This document shows, piece by piece, positions 12,501-20,976 of a stretch of DNA of 64,000 nt (position 1 is its first letter; each line of letters starts with the position of its first letter). The DNA is from Astropecten irregularis. Its lineage: Eukaryota; Echinodermata; Asteroidea; Paxillosida; Astropectinidae. Under the pieces are notes generated by a model. That model saw only the letters and a program-made list of their open reading frames with translations, did no database searches and had not been told where the DNA came from. The stretch lies in NCBI GenBank assembly GCA_963971285.1, contig OZ020261.1:3348001-3412000 (forward strand), given 5' to 3'. Made by a program: the position numbers and the translations under genes.

Positions 12501-15500
12501 TTTGAAACTGCATGGAAAAGTAATAAGGAATCAGTTTCATATTTTACAATAACACTAAATTTGTTTTAGAGATTCTATGCATTTTCTTAACCACTCCATG
12601 ATTGGTGAAGGCCATGCAACTCCCCACTCATCTACAGTTGACATACATATGCACCATATAGGGTTGTCTAGTTTTCCTTTCTTTTTATCATCTTCAAATT
12701 CTTCTCGTTCTCAAAATCTCACAGATTTTGAAGTTTGCAGTTGAACAGATAAAGTTTTTCTGAAACTGTTGTACACTTTTGTCACTTTCAAACTTCTGAT
12801 CTTAGCCAAGTCAGATGGTGTATAGTCATGGTCCTAATAAATACACTATAGAGGTTATTCACGTGACGTCATTGGCCGTCAAGCACAATGATTGCACACA
12901 AGAAACAATACGCTTCAGTGCACACTCAACGTACAGTGTCCTATGGGTAACCATGGATAACATAGAAAAGCTTGACGGCCAATCATGTGATTTTATGACG
13001 TTGGTGAATAACCTCTATAGGAACACTGTCATGTGTCACATGACTGAGGTCCAAAGGGACAAACTTCACATATCAGTTATAAGATTCACATCAGACATTG
13101 TTTGTTTATTGTGTGTAGAATCTACGTGATGCCCTCGATAACATGTATGATGCCAGAGTCCCTGCCCTATGGAGGAAGGTGTCTTGGGAATCATCCACAT
13201 TAGGCTTCTGGTTCACAGAATTACTGGAGAGGAATAGTCAGTTTGCATCATGGTGTTTTGAAGGTAGACCCGTTGTCTTCTGGATGACTGGTTTCTTCAA
13301 TCCTCAAGGTACTTTCCTAATATCCCTACTATCTATTGTCATCACATCTTAAAGGTTTACTGTAATCAAAAATGTAATCATTGATTGTGTTTAACAAAAT
13401 ATTGTATATAGAAAAAGGATTTTTTAGACCCATAATTTAGCACCCCACTTTTTGTGACAAAAAAACTTGCTTACATCACATGCAGAACGCCACGCAGTAT
13501 TCTGTAGTGTGAGCCTATACTAGTTCTGTAGGTGATGTCACATGCTATTTTTGCGTGGATCGGTTCCAAGGGGCATTTTTGGGGAGGCGGGGCATACATG
13601 TTCTGACTTTTTAACTTTGTGATGAAAATTAAGCACTTGCAGAAAAATGTAAATTGATATCGTAATTAAGCAATTATTTTCAAGCACTTTCACCCTTTTC
13701 CCAAGATTTTGATTACAGTAAACCTTTAAGGACATAACTCACAGAGTTGCTACTGGTGAAATCACATCATCTCATGGTGACCCTCATGGTCTGTAATAGG
13801 CATGTTAGCTTTGACTTGGTTCTCTGCCTTTCTTCTAGATATTATTCTACATCACAATTTACCGTACACTCTATGATGTGTACACTGGATCACTTGCACA
13901 GGAATACACAAGTGTTTTCTGATGAAGGATGGTGAAACCTGGTAGAAACCTTGGTGTAAAACTTGATAGACATCTTACATTAAATTTTGTGAAACTGCTG
14001 GTGACCAGAGCAAATCATCTTTAGTTCACAGCAGTCACACACATATTGGAAGAGTATTCTTTGCACTTAAATATCTGTTTTTGAAATGTGCTATAATTGT
14101 AGGTTTCCTGACAGCTATGCGCCAAGAGGTGACTAGAGCACATAAGGGCTGGGCCTTAGATTCAGTTACTCTACATAATGAAGTCATGAAAGTATTCAAA
14201 GAGGAGCTGACATCACCACCATCTGTAAGTTAACAAATCATTTTCATCCTTTGTTGGGCGTCATTCAGATATGGGCCTAATAATAATAATAATAATAATT
14301 CAGAATTTATTCTGCGCACACATGTATCTAAGACACTCGTGGTGCACATATTATTATCCCTGGTCATTGGGTCATAATTTACATTCCTGAAACCATCTCA
14401 ACTCCCTGGCGAATATACAGCCCTGGCTACTTTAAATCGCACAAAGGCTAATCAAACCACAAAGCCATCTCTACCCTCCCAGGTACCCATTTACACCTGG
14501 GTGAAGAGGAGCAATATGTGATAAAGCATCTTGCCCAAGCACCACTAGCCCATGGCTGGTTTTGAACCCATGATCTGTAGATTGATCACAAGACTTTGAG
14601 TTCGACACGCCAGACCACTAGGCCACAGCACTCAACATTGTTATTAGTCAAACGTATGAACTGAATACACCCACTGACATACATGTACGTAAAGACCTCT
14701 ATGTAACAACGTCTTGGGAATCCTGTAAAGGCTGTGAGTTGTGCATCTCCATGACACACTGTTGAATGTGTATGATTACCTATACTGGCCTGCACACATG
14801 TACTGATGCATGTATGTTTGGCCGTGCCTGACTTCAAAAGTAACACATGCGCAGTGTGTTTACCCCCATTTTTTTTTTTTTGGGGGGGGAGATTTTACAG
14901 GATTCCCAAGACATTGTTACAGAGACGTCAGTACGTACATTAGCCTTGACGAATTGCCATGAAGCTGTTCCCGGCGAGCAAACGAATGCTGGTTTGCACA
15001 ATGCACACATGCATATGACACATACAGTACGGAGAGTCTATTTGAAAACACAGCCTTGACGCAAGCTCCATTTGCTCAATAAGATAATTATAACTGCTAT
15101 GCTAAACAGTCTTCTCTTATTGGATAACGGCTGTCAAGAAAAATTCATATTTATAAGTAGGCCTACTGCACAATCGTCATGCGCTGAGATTCCCCAAATC
15201 CCGTCGGCACATTTACAAATACTTTGTGTCCTTGAAGAAAGTACTGAAGGGCAGTTCATTACTCAGGACGAAAATCCTCAATTTGTAACTTATCGGCACC
15301 AGAGTTTAGACTTCCATTTACTTCTGATATAAACGCACGAGTCAAGTCTGTGACACCGCCATTGTTCTGTATATGTTACAATGTACACATGTACTGATGT
15401 GCATGTTACTGTATGAACAGTACTGTATATCATGTGCACAATTATTTACACATAGGCCTACCATGCAGTGAAAAGCTCATAATTATGAATATATCGGGTC

Positions 15501-16561
15501 AAAGATCACATTGATTGGATGCCGTGTTTTTCGGCCAATGTTGGTCGAAAATTTAAAGAAACAAATAATAAAAGACTGATGGTTGCGTCAATGCTATGAT
15601 TCGATTTGTCTCAACTGTGGAGTCTCGTACTCTACGTATGCGTGTGTGTGCATATCACGGTACAAAATGATCCGTGCAGCCAGCTGGCTCGGGATTACGC
15701 TTACAGGGAGGCTAGCTATTGTATAGGTGCGGCTGCAGGTGACGGTACTGATCGCTCGCCGGGAACAGCTTCATAGCCTTATAGTCAAAGGCTATACATA
15801 CATAAGTGCGGACCACCAATCCGTATGTTCGAGCATGGTTTGAGTAAGATCCACAGCAACAAGACTATTGATGAGTCTGAGAATGGACGAAAATGCATGC
15901 CAAAGAGTCAACCCTTTGATTGGGTACTGTTAATCATAGTTTGAATTCCCACCACTTAACGAAACCCACGCTAACAGCTGCTTTTCTGGAAAATGAACAT
16001 CACACTGAGGAAGATGTTTGAATAAACACTGTATTTTATTCAGACAAACTATAAGAGAAGTATATCTCTGGATCATTTCTCTTACACTTTGTTTTATTGA
16101 AAAGTGAACAAAGATAAAATGCGGAACACACCCCAGGGCTACCAACTGAGCTATATTTTGCACCCATCGGCCCAGGAATATGATTCAGTACACTTTGTTG
16201 AGTTTTTCCTTGTATAAATCTGTTGAAAGATATTGGGCATTTCAGTAAAGTGAAGATCTCTTTTGTTTTACAGGAGGGTGTGTACATCCATGGCTTATAC
16301 CTAGATGGAGCAGCCTGGGATCGTAAAGGCTGCAGATTGATTGATCCTACCCCCAAAGTTCTCTTTGTGAATCTACCTGTTGTTCATATGTTTGCTATAA
16401 ACTCAACTTCACCCAAGGATCCCCGTCTGTATCAGTGCCCTGTCTACAAGAAGCCTCAACGTACTGATCTGACTTACATTACACCAATCTGGCTCAAGAC
16501 AACTCAGAACCCTGACCACTGGATCCTCAGGGGTGTAGCTCTACTGTGTGATATCAAGTAG
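359..16561 (+). CDS. DNAH5: Axonemal dynein heavy chain, C-terminal part (DNAH5/DNAH8 type), nine exons
   Basis: This is the 3' end of an outer-arm axonemal dynein heavy chain, the ATP-driven microtubule motor of motile cilia. Joined exons are 359-514, 9645-9761, 10166-10267, 10783-10943, 11782-11938, 12259-12411, 13119-13308, 14103-14224 and 16274-16561, all with AG acceptors and GT donors and an unbroken frame of about 481 codons to a TAG. The product covers the end of AAA6 and the C-terminal domain; landmarks are [47 protein letters not shown] and [11 protein letters not shown], with the typical ending LRGVALLCD. These match the DNAH5/DNAH8 branch better than DNAH9/11 or inner-arm chains. 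The AAA1 catalytic part lies upstream, outside the window. The choice between DNAH5 and DNAH8 is inference and may be meaningless in an invertebrate. Confidence 0.93.
515..660 (+). other. Intron start, no feature
   Basis: AT-rich intron sequence. The last eight bases, GTGAAATA, are the left target-site duplication of the following hAT-like element. Confidence 0.6.
1097..1202. repeat. Short tandem repeats of CACGATTATTATACAGTTCA type
   Basis: Two copies, 38 bp apart, of a roughly 28-bp unit starting ACAGTGAACACGATTA, then two weaker partial copies. They lie in the left third of the hAT-like element and may be subterminal repeats, but no binding protein is known here. Confidence 0.6.
1249..1332. 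repeat. Two tandem 42-bp units
   Basis: Two adjacent 42-bp copies beginning CAAACAATTACCC and containing the E-box core CACGTG and GTGGACCATTCCA. They differ at one or two positions. They lie within the hAT-like element. Confidence 0.75.
3569..4013 (-). repeat. Gypsy-1 3' LTR (left copy)
   Basis: About 445 bp starting TGTAGAGTTTTCC and running to GTTACTAT. It aligns with 9144-9577 with a few substitutions, a small insertion near 3687 and a changed poly-T run near 3931. On the plus strand the first bases are TG; a matching CA at the far end is not obvious. Confidence 0.88.
4174..5120 (-). pseudogene. Gypsy-1 C-terminal extension after integrase, with a C2H2 zinc finger
   Basis: This stretch is in the same frame as the integrase C-terminus at 5125-5385 and is interrupted by in-frame stops near 5125, 4762 and 4550. 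Read through the stops it is a Ser/Thr/Pro- and acid-rich region of about 400 residues. Within it, near 4600-4670, lies a textbook C2H2 finger: C-R-E-C, twelve residues, H-V-T-E-Q-H. A second C-P-F-C knuckle follows near 4575-4590, truncated by the stop. Usual Gypsy polyproteins end shortly after the GPY/F motif or carry a chromodomain; a C2H2 finger here is unusual. A role in target choice or RNA/DNA binding is inference. Confidence 0.62.
5125..6200 (-). pseudogene. Gypsy-1 integrase, broken
   Basis: In order it contains an HHCC-type zinc-binding remnant ending [11 protein letters not shown] near 5935-5960, the DDE core and a GPY/F-like end ([12 protein letters not shown] near 5210-5245). 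The first catalytic Asp position reads MNINGP, Asn in place of Asp. The second is kept in [10 protein letters not shown] and the Glu is kept in VERFNRTL. A 148-bp tandem duplication repeats the segment from the second Asp to the PYHPQSDGQ motif and shifts the frame. The enzyme is therefore dead by substitution and frameshift. Confidence 0.85.
5421..5716 (-). repeat. 148-bp tandem duplication inside integrase
   Basis: The segment from about 5421 to 5568 is repeated at about 5569-5716, with near-identity (differences such as AGTAATG/AGCAATG and CGAATCG/AAATCG). Because 148 is not a multiple of three, the duplication changes frame. Confidence 0.9.
6304..6975 (-). pseudogene. Gypsy-1 RNase H region
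   Basis: Two frames carry the RNase H domain that removes RNA from the RNA:DNA hybrid. One holds the connection segment and the first acidic motif (FILDTSES). The other (6335-6757) holds [14 protein letters not shown], the TDHGSL motif and a tail like [16 protein letters not shown] frameshift near 6757-6800 separates them. Confidence 0.85.
6833..7714 (-). pseudogene. Gypsy-1 reverse transcriptase
   Basis: A well-kept reverse transcriptase core. Recognisable blocks are [32 protein letters not shown] (first catalytic Asp), [12 protein letters not shown] and the YLDD box at about 7264-7275, then the thumb motif YLGHIVS. The frame opens upstream to 7903, but residues before about 7714 are an out-of-frame read of the gag zinc knuckle region, so that part is not real. 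The frame degenerates after 7090. Confidence 0.88.
7732..9143 (-). pseudogene. Gypsy-1 gag (capsid and zinc knuckle), frameshifted
   Basis: Two frames. 8046-9143 holds a long Pro/Gly-rich N-terminal part and the capsid motif [12 protein letters not shown] followed by [10 protein letters not shown], typical of Gypsy gag. 7732-8082 continues after a frameshift near 8070 and carries one CCHC knuckle, [14 protein letters not shown], which binds genomic RNA. The distance from the knuckle to reverse transcriptase is only about 40 bp, leaving no room for protease. The first ATG at 9143 overlaps the primer site, so the natural start is probably a later Met. Confidence 0.82.
9131..9142 (-). other. Gypsy-1 primer binding site for tRNA-Leu
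   Basis: The plus strand reads CCGCTGCCACCA, one base from the 5' LTR. This equals the 3' end (with CCA) of a eukaryotic tRNA-Leu, so the element's RNA would pair with that tRNA over 12 bases. The tRNA identity is from memory of the family. Confidence 0.7.
9144..9577 (-). repeat. Gypsy-1 5' LTR (right copy)
   Basis: About 434 bp, homologous to 3569-4013. It begins TGTAGAGTTTTCC and ends near GTTACTA, just inside the intron before exon 9645. Confidence 0.88.
9645..9761 (+). CDS. DNAH5: DNAH5-like exon 2 of 9
   Basis: 39 codons, phase 0, acceptor TTTTCATTTTCAG, donor GTATAG. It encodes [16 protein letters not shown] and HLDDMDPKK, highly conserved in axonemal dyneins. Confidence 0.95.
10166..10267 (+). 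CDS. DNAH5: DNAH5-like exon 3 of 9
   Basis: 34 codons, phase 0, from [10 protein letters not shown] to LLNTFAK, including [15 protein letters not shown]. Donor GTATGT. Confidence 0.95.
10308..10406 (+). pseudogene. Partial copy of dynein exon 4 inside the preceding intron
   Basis: 99 bp that match exon positions 10786-10884 at all but one base (AGTCTC for AGTTTC). It lacks the exon's acceptor and its last 59 bases. It is followed by GGTATGG, which could act as a donor, but no acceptor AG precedes it closely. Flanking sequence differs from that of the true exon, and a MITE fragment follows directly. Confidence 0.88.
10425..10707. mobile_element. TTAAAGG-type MITE, copy A (left end missing)
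   Basis: Matches the inner and right part of the family described at 29805-30170, from GTTCAGTCCCATAC to a degraded end GATACTACCTTTAA. The left inverted end is lost where the exon copy joins. Confidence 0.75.
10783..10943 (+). CDS. DNAH5: DNAH5-like exon 4 of 9
   Basis: 161 bp, phase 0 start and phase 2 end, acceptor TTTTGTTGTAG, donor GTAAGT. Encodes [18 protein letters not shown] through FGLHPNADI and the first two bases of Thr. Confidence 0.95.
11149..11271. repeat. Short foldback with ends AATGCTTGGAGTT
   Basis: Inverted ends AATGCTTGGAGTTTGGGCC and GGGCCCCCTAACTCCAAGCATT about 80 bp apart in an intron. It is probably a small MITE; no target duplication was resolved. Confidence 0.5.
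11782..11938 (+). CDS. DNAH5: DNAH5-like exon 5 of 9
   Basis: 157 bp. Completes Thr from the previous exon, then [20 protein letters not shown], a glycine run, ETRE and LPSDYKPHE. Acceptor CTTTTAG, donor GTATAA. Confidence 0.95.
12259..12411 (+). CDS. DNAH5: DNAH5-like exon 6 of 9
   Basis: 51 codons, phase 0. Encodes [23 protein letters not shown] and [11 protein letters not shown]. Acceptor TTGATGCAG, donor GTAGGT. Confidence 0.95.
12846..13020. mobile_element. 175-bp MITE with CTATAGAGGTTATTCA ends
   Basis: Starts CTATAGAGGTTATTCACGTG and ends with the inverted form (GAATAACCTCTATAG). Inner arms GGCCGTCAAGC and GCTTGACGGCC also pair. It could fold into one hairpin. The ends contain TATA-like TA dinucleotides, which would suit a TA-targeting family; class is not certain. 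Confidence 0.72.
13119..13308 (+). CDS. DNAH5: DNAH5-like exon 7 of 9
   Basis: 190 bp, ends in phase 1. Encodes [47 protein letters not shown]. Acceptor GTGTGTAG, donor GTACTT. Confidence 0.95.
13349..13729. mobile_element. MITE with TTAAAGGTTTACTGTAATC ends
   Basis: 381 bp with inverted ends TTAAAGGTTTACTGTAATCA and TGATTACAGTAAACCTTTAA inside a dynein intron. The terminal TTAAAGGT resembles the dispersed MITE family at 29805-30170, but the inner sequence is different. Confidence 0.72.
14103..14224 (+). CDS. DNAH5: DNAH5-like exon 8 of 9
   Basis: 122 bp, phase 1 to phase 0. Encodes the end of NPQG then [19 protein letters not shown] and EELTSPPS. Acceptor AATTGTAG, donor GTAAGT. Confidence 0.95.
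14279..14632 (-). mobile_element. tRNA-derived SINE with conserved core and ATT tail
   Basis: Read on the minus strand the head GTGCTGTGGCCTAGTGGTC carries a Pol III A box (TGGCCTAGTGG at 14615-14625) and a B box GGTTCAAAACC at 14558-14568. A central part follows with CACCCAGGTGTAAATGGG and TACCTGGGAGGG, which resembles the core shared by many deuterostome and mollusc SINEs. The tail is an ATT repeat at 14279-14298. It inserted antisense in the last dynein intron. The SINE class is firm; the named core family would need a database comparison. Confidence 0.8.
14672..14946. repeat. Imperfect inverted repeat, about 55-bp arms
   Basis: The segment GTCTTGGGAATCCTGTAAA with flanks (14672-14730) is repeated inverted at 14888-14946, with a 160-bp loop that includes a poly-T/poly-G run. 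A possible MITE. Confidence 0.55.
15000..16273 (+). other. Last dynein intron, mostly unassigned
   Basis: No gene or complete repeat seen. A 20-bp piece GCTCGCCGGGAACAGCTTCA near 15754 is the inverse of one near 14964. The exon acceptor TTTTGTTTTACAG lies at the end. Confidence 0.5.
16274..16561 (+). CDS. DNAH5: DNAH5-like last exon
   Basis: 95 codons and a TAG stop at 16559-16561. Encodes [32 protein letters not shown] and the terminal [11 protein letters not shown]. The lengths and ending match complete outer-arm heavy chains, so the gene is intact at this end. Confidence 0.96.
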   Translation, partial: EGVYIHGLYLDGAAWDRKGCRLIDPTPKVLFVNLPVVHMFAINSTSPKDPRLYQCPVYKKPQRTDLTYITPIWLKTTQNPDHWILRGVALLCDIK

Positions 16562-17087
16562 ATATTACTTCTTTCTTTATCAAAACCAAAATGATTTCAG
16601 TTCTATCAAGATGGTGTTCAAATGTCTCGGTCAACTGACTGAATAACCAGTTTAGAAAAGTTATAACATTTGATTTGACCAAATCGTTTTCATGTTTACA
16701 ATCAAATTAATGTTACTGTTTTTTCACCTACAAGCCTGTTGCTGATTTAATTTGTTTGTTAGGTAAAATGATAGCAGAAAACGTCAAATGAAAGAAAATT
16801 TGTGACTCGTTTTATAATCAAAACTACAAGTAGTGTCTTTAAACACTGAGATTGTCTTTGCTGTGCAGCAATTCCACACACATGTTACATTTTCAGAGAG
16901 GTTTGGATATCAGAGGGATGTATAGCTGTCATAAATGTTGGGTACATGTGTTACTATTCACACGTGCACAAATTCCCAACAAGTCATCTCACATAGATGG
17001 TCTTCACACATTTATCCAAATTGTCCAGCAGTATTCAACCATTATTTGCCCTGCATTGTTTATGCCCAGCTACCAGCACACATAGGG
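16562..17087 (+). other. Probable 3' UTR/flank of the dynein gene
   Basis: AT-rich sequence with no open frame of note and no AATAAA. The 3' UTR may extend to the signal near 18247. Confidence 0.4.
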
Positions 17088-17195
17088 CCTGTTTGTTTAT
17101 GACGAATCCTGCGGATCCGGATCACATTTTAGCATACCCTGCATAGGAGGTGGATCCCAAAATATCGGATCCTGTGCGTTAAACAAACAGGCCGA
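17088..17195. mobile_element. About 108-bp MITE with GGGCCTGTTTGTTTA ends
   Basis: Inverted ends GGCCTGTTTGTTTA and TAAACAAACAGGCC. The related sequence at 17938-18010 has the same flanks (GTATTCAACCATT before, GCCAGATGACCTCT after) but lacks this block, giving a natural empty site and defining the insertion. Confidence 0.78.
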
Positions 17196-17203
17196 TAGCC
17201 AGA

Positions 17204-17261
17204 TGACCTCTATTTGACCCCGGGTGACCTCTGGTGACCTCTAGGTGACCTCAGTTGACCT
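17204..17261. promoter_or_regulatory. Cluster of TGACCT half-sites
   Basis: TGACCT occurs at 17204, 17225, 17235, 17246 and 17256, plus TTGACCC at 17214. The last four start points are 10, 11 and 10 bp apart, i.e. direct repeats with 4- or 5-bp spacers. On the minus strand this is AGGTCA, the nuclear-receptor half-site. It lies in repeat DNA, so function is unproven and it may just be a decaying tandem repeat. Confidence 0.5.
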
Positions 17262-17693
17262 CTATTTGAGGAATTACTGTATTGTGACATCACAATTCTT
17301 AGGAATTTAGACAACTTTCAGGCCAGGTGCCAACTGCTGTTGTTTGAAATTTGCCTCAAAGCAAGGAGAAATGAAAGCCATGAAAACTGCCTTTTTTAAT
17401 TAATAATTGGTGTGTTACTATTTCCTGTATTAATGCATTGCATTGTGAATTTTGTTCAACTCAACTTTTGAAATGAATTTGTTTCCTCGTATTAGTCTGG
17501 TGTCGAGGATTCACAGTACTCTGGTCAGTTAAGATGTATTTAGAACTGAATCATTTTCCTTAGTTTGTATAAATTTCAGTTTCCATTCACGAGTAAGAAA
17601 AATGCATATTTATAATTTAGTCCATGTCTGAAGGACACAAGACAAATGGTTATTAAATGGTCAAACCTCCCAACGTCATTTTATTAACCCCTT

Positions 17694-18050
17694 CCGCCCG
17701 GGTACCGGTGTGCGAATATTCATGATTCCTTTATTTCCATTGAAATACCAGTACATTGAATGTAACCCTTTGTTACAGATGTAACAAAGGGTTCAATTAA
17801 CCTTCATTGTCCGCCAAAATCTGCTCATTGTGGTCCATTGACACAGACATTTCAGCAGACAGCAGATCTGTGAGGTCCAAACACAGCTGCTCTATATAGA
17901 TTATATCCACTTGGAATTCGGTTTATTGTCCATTGGTATTCAACCATTGTGTGCATGCATTGTTTACGCCGAGCCTCCCACAGCCAGATGACCTCTGTTT
18001 GACCCAGTGACTAAAAACAAAAGAAAAAAACAAAGGGCTGAAAGGGTTAA
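17694..18050. mobile_element. piggyBac-like MITE with TTAA flanks
   Basis: TTAA at 17694-17697 and 18047-18050 bracket inverted ends CCCCTTCCGCCC and GGGCTGAAAGGG. TTAA duplication with a CCC-starting end is characteristic of piggyBac elements. No transposase. It contains a hairpin AACCCTTTGTTACA/TGTAACAAAGGGTT at 17764-17794. Confidence 0.7.
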
Positions 18051-18246
18051 AAACATAAAACAAACATGAAATTGTCTTTCAATCTAAAATTCTTTTAAAA
18101 TGCTTTACAGAATGTTACGTCAATTCATTTAGTGTTTTTGTTTAAGGTATTTTCAGGTGTTTCAATATATTTGCAATGTTCCAGTTTGAAATTATTGCTT
18201 ACAAACAATGTTTCTATGTTTAGTACTTTAATTGTTGATGGATAAC

Positions 18247-18252
18247 AATAAA
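18247..18252 (+). terminator. Candidate polyadenylation signal of the dynein gene
   Basis: AATAAA followed by GT-rich sequence (TGTTCTGGTCAG, GTCTGTCTGTAG) 30-60 bp downstream. It is 1.7 kb past the stop, which is long, and there is no transcript evidence. Confidence 0.35.
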
Positions 18253-18397
18253 CATTCTGATGTTTGACTTATAAATGATGTTCTGGTCAGTATATCCTGG
18301 GACTGTCTGTCTGTAGTGTTCTTACAATTCCAGGCTGTCTGTAGTGAAAGGCTGGGGTTTTTACATTATAACTGGCAGTCTGCATAGATACATAATT

Positions 18398-18709
18398 GTT
18401 CCCCATCATAATACAGGTTGAGTCTACTAGTTCATACGTCCCCAGACAGTTACTGCAATATGCAAATTCCCCTGCGCCTATTTGTTATTCGCTGAAATAA
18501 CCTGACTCCCACACGATGCATAGCACTGGAGCCATCATATTGGTTGTCCTTTTCAAAGCAGTGAAAACTCGTGGCCAAGAGTAGGGTATAGGTATGAACT
18601 AGTAAACTCAACCCACATATGGTGGGGGACAGTTTACTGTAATTCAAACTACCCCAGACGGTTACTATAATATGCAGAGTAGCACCGGTCCTCAGAGAAT
18701 TGGCTACAT
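18398..18709 (-). repeat. DIRS-2 left terminus and internal complementary region
   Basis: Aligned to 30936-31275: GAGTCTACTAGTTCATAC, AATTCCCCTGCGCCTATTTG and the complementary block TATGAACTAGTAAACTCAAC then CTACCCCAGACGGTTACTAT. It stops at GGCTAC where Gypsy-2 begins. Confidence 0.82.
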
Positions 18710-18739
18710 CTGTTTGAGGACGTGTAGGAGATTATCAGC

Positions 18740-19330
18740 TGGGCTAGCTTTAGTCAGGGTACAGGTATTGAGGTGAGACCTGATCAGAGTTTTTGTTTGT
18801 GTCCGATACTATGTTGTACGTAGACACAACAGTGCAAGGTCGATATATCCATGTGCACATTGGACTGCTATTTCCACAGTGACTTGACTTTCAATAATTA
18901 AGGTATCATTGGGTATTGGGGGGCTCAAGGTCACATGATCGAATCCCCAGGTGCTCGCGAATTTGTGGTACTCCCGACTATCTTAGTGGGAACCAATGTC
19001 ACTGAAGATTTCCTTCGTGAGGCGTATGACTGTCGCACTAGTGCACTGTCCGATAACTTTCCTGATAAAGGGGTACTTCGTGTAGTAATCGGCAACAATC
19101 AGATATTCTGTTCCATCAAAATGGAACATGTCTGTACCGACTGTTTGCCATGGATGCTGTGGAATGAAGTGCTGAAGGAGTGATTGTGTGGGCTGTGTTT
19201 TTGGTGCTCTTGACAAGTACGGAATGTGTTCACTTAGTGTTCGGTGTCTTTGGTCATTCTGGGCCAAAATATGCATGACTTGGCACTCAGCTTGCACTTG
19301 TTGATGCTTTGGTGACCTGCATGTATTTTC
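18740..19330 (-). pseudogene. Gypsy-2 integrase, truncated
   Basis: Motifs HPWQTVGTDMFHFDG (first Asp) and DYYTKYPFIRK are intact. The second Asp motif is damaged (KEIFSDIGSH), and then REYHKFASTWGF and YIDLALLCLRTT can be read around stops down to about 18740. Confidence 0.82.
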
Positions 19331-19559
19331 TGTAGTGTCTCATCCTGCATTGCTGGAGGAATGATGATTCGGTCACTCTTTAGCACAAGACCATCATCGA
19401 CTGATAGTTCATCTTTTCAGGACCAGTAGTTGCGGATGGCTTTTGGTAAGTCCTTTGAGTCATTTGGCCATCCTTTGACGATTGTGTGTATGATTCTGAA
19501 TTTCAGCGAGCTTGGCATGTAGAGAACTGTACCATGTATATGGCTGTGTCAAGCTCAAT

Positions 19560-19960
19560 GTGTGGCCCCGATACAGGGCTGAGCCATGAAAGTGCGTCTG
19601 CCAGCACCATTTCACGTCCAGGGCGGTAGGTTATTTCACAGTCGTAGTGCTAGAGATGGAGCATCATGCGTTGCAGCCTTGGGGGAACGTTGGCCATGCT
19701 CTGCTGTTGTATTGCCTCCAGCGGTTTGTGATCAGATTCCACTGTGACTTGGGATCTGTTGGTGTATGTGTGAAAGCGAGTATAGCCAAATACTACGGCC
19801 AGTAGTTCTCCCTCTGTGAGGGCCTTGCTGGCGAACGCGATTGGTTTGCCACCCTGTAGAGAGCTGCACCAAGGCCTTTTGTGGAGGCATCAACTTGGAT
19901 CACCGTTGGTTGATGGGTGATTTCACATTGTCAGACGCTTTCTGGTGCGAGGCCGACAAC
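19560..19960 (-). pseudogene. Gypsy-2 RNase H
   Basis: DASTKGLGAAL near 19830-19880, TVESDHKPLEAIQQ near 19700-19745 and ITYRPGREM near 19610-19640 are readable in more than one frame. These are the standard RNase H acidic motifs. Confidence 0.78.
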
Positions 19961-20713
19961 TGCCATTTACTTTCTTTGCTTGTGAGTGCTCGCAGAGCAT
20001 CAGTGTGGTCTGCGAGGTTTGGTATGAAAGGCGACATGTACTGTACCAAACCGAGAAACTGTTGCATCTCGTTAACGCTCGCTGGTGCTGGGAGGGAATG
20101 GATGTCGTTGACCTTTGCTGGGTCAGGGTGTACACCCTGAGCATCGTAGCAGCAGCCAAAGAAGTTGATGCATGGAATGTTGAACTCACACTTGTCTAAG
20201 TTGAATATGAGACCATATTTGCGGGCTGCCCACATCAGATTGTGGAAATTCTTGTCATGATCCTCCCGGTCCTTGCCGAATATACTGCAATGTCGTCGGC
20301 GATGCCCAATGCTCCAGGGTTTATTGTTCCACGATCATGTCCATTTTTTCTTGGAATATGTGCTGTGACACCTTGAGTCCAAAGGGGAGCCTTGGGAACC
20401 GATATCGTCCAAAAGGCGAGTTGAATGTAGTCAAGTAACTGGACTCAGTGTCTATCTCAATACTCCAGTATCCATGTCACGCATCTAGCTTGCTGAAGGC
20501 ACGAGCTCCACTGAACTGGTGTATTATCTCCTCCAGTGTGGGCATTTTATGATATGTGCACTTCGATGCTCTGTTTAGGTCTTTGGGGTCCATGCAAATC
20601 CGTAGCTTGCAGTTGGATTTCCTGCTGAAGGCGAGTGAGGAGACCCAGTCTGTTGGTTCTGTAACGTTCGTGATGACATCCTGCGTTTCCATACGGTCAA
20701 GCTCTGCTTTCAT
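19900..20713 (-). pseudogene. Gypsy-2 reverse transcriptase
   Basis: The N-terminal part (20477-20713) has EPTDWVSSLAF, LRICMDPKDLN and a FSKLDA catalytic Asp. The middle (about 20236-20476) has the primer-grip region in broken frames, including the equivalent of the active-site segment. The thumb and connection (19900-20235) have LVQYMSPFIPNLAD and SKESKWQLS-like sequence. Frameshifts and stops throughout. Confidence 0.82.
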
Positions 20714-20976
20714 CTCATCCTTTTAACTGGATGGGATATTTAGGGGCGACTGCACCGTTGGTTCTGCGTCAGCCTTCTAGTGTTATGTGGAATCTACATG
20801 GAAACTTGACAATCCCTGTGAAGGGGTCAGGATACTAGGTTTTGAGAGCATCCTTGTCCTGAATTGGGCCGAAGCTCATTGCTGCAGTTTGGCCCTACGA
20901 CTTGGCTGTTAAGGCACAGTTCAGTGCTGTGACATTGAGTGTGTGTAGACTCAGCAGGGGGGGCCGTTTGACTCAG

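Noticed and set aside
13821..13935. Extra dynein exon after TTTCTTCTAG
   Set aside because: Encodes no dynein sequence; exons 7 and 8 join directly in protein alignment.
14609..14632. Possible tRNA gene (A box and B box)
   Set aside because: Boxes belong to the head of a SINE with a core and ATT tail; no complete cloverleaf.
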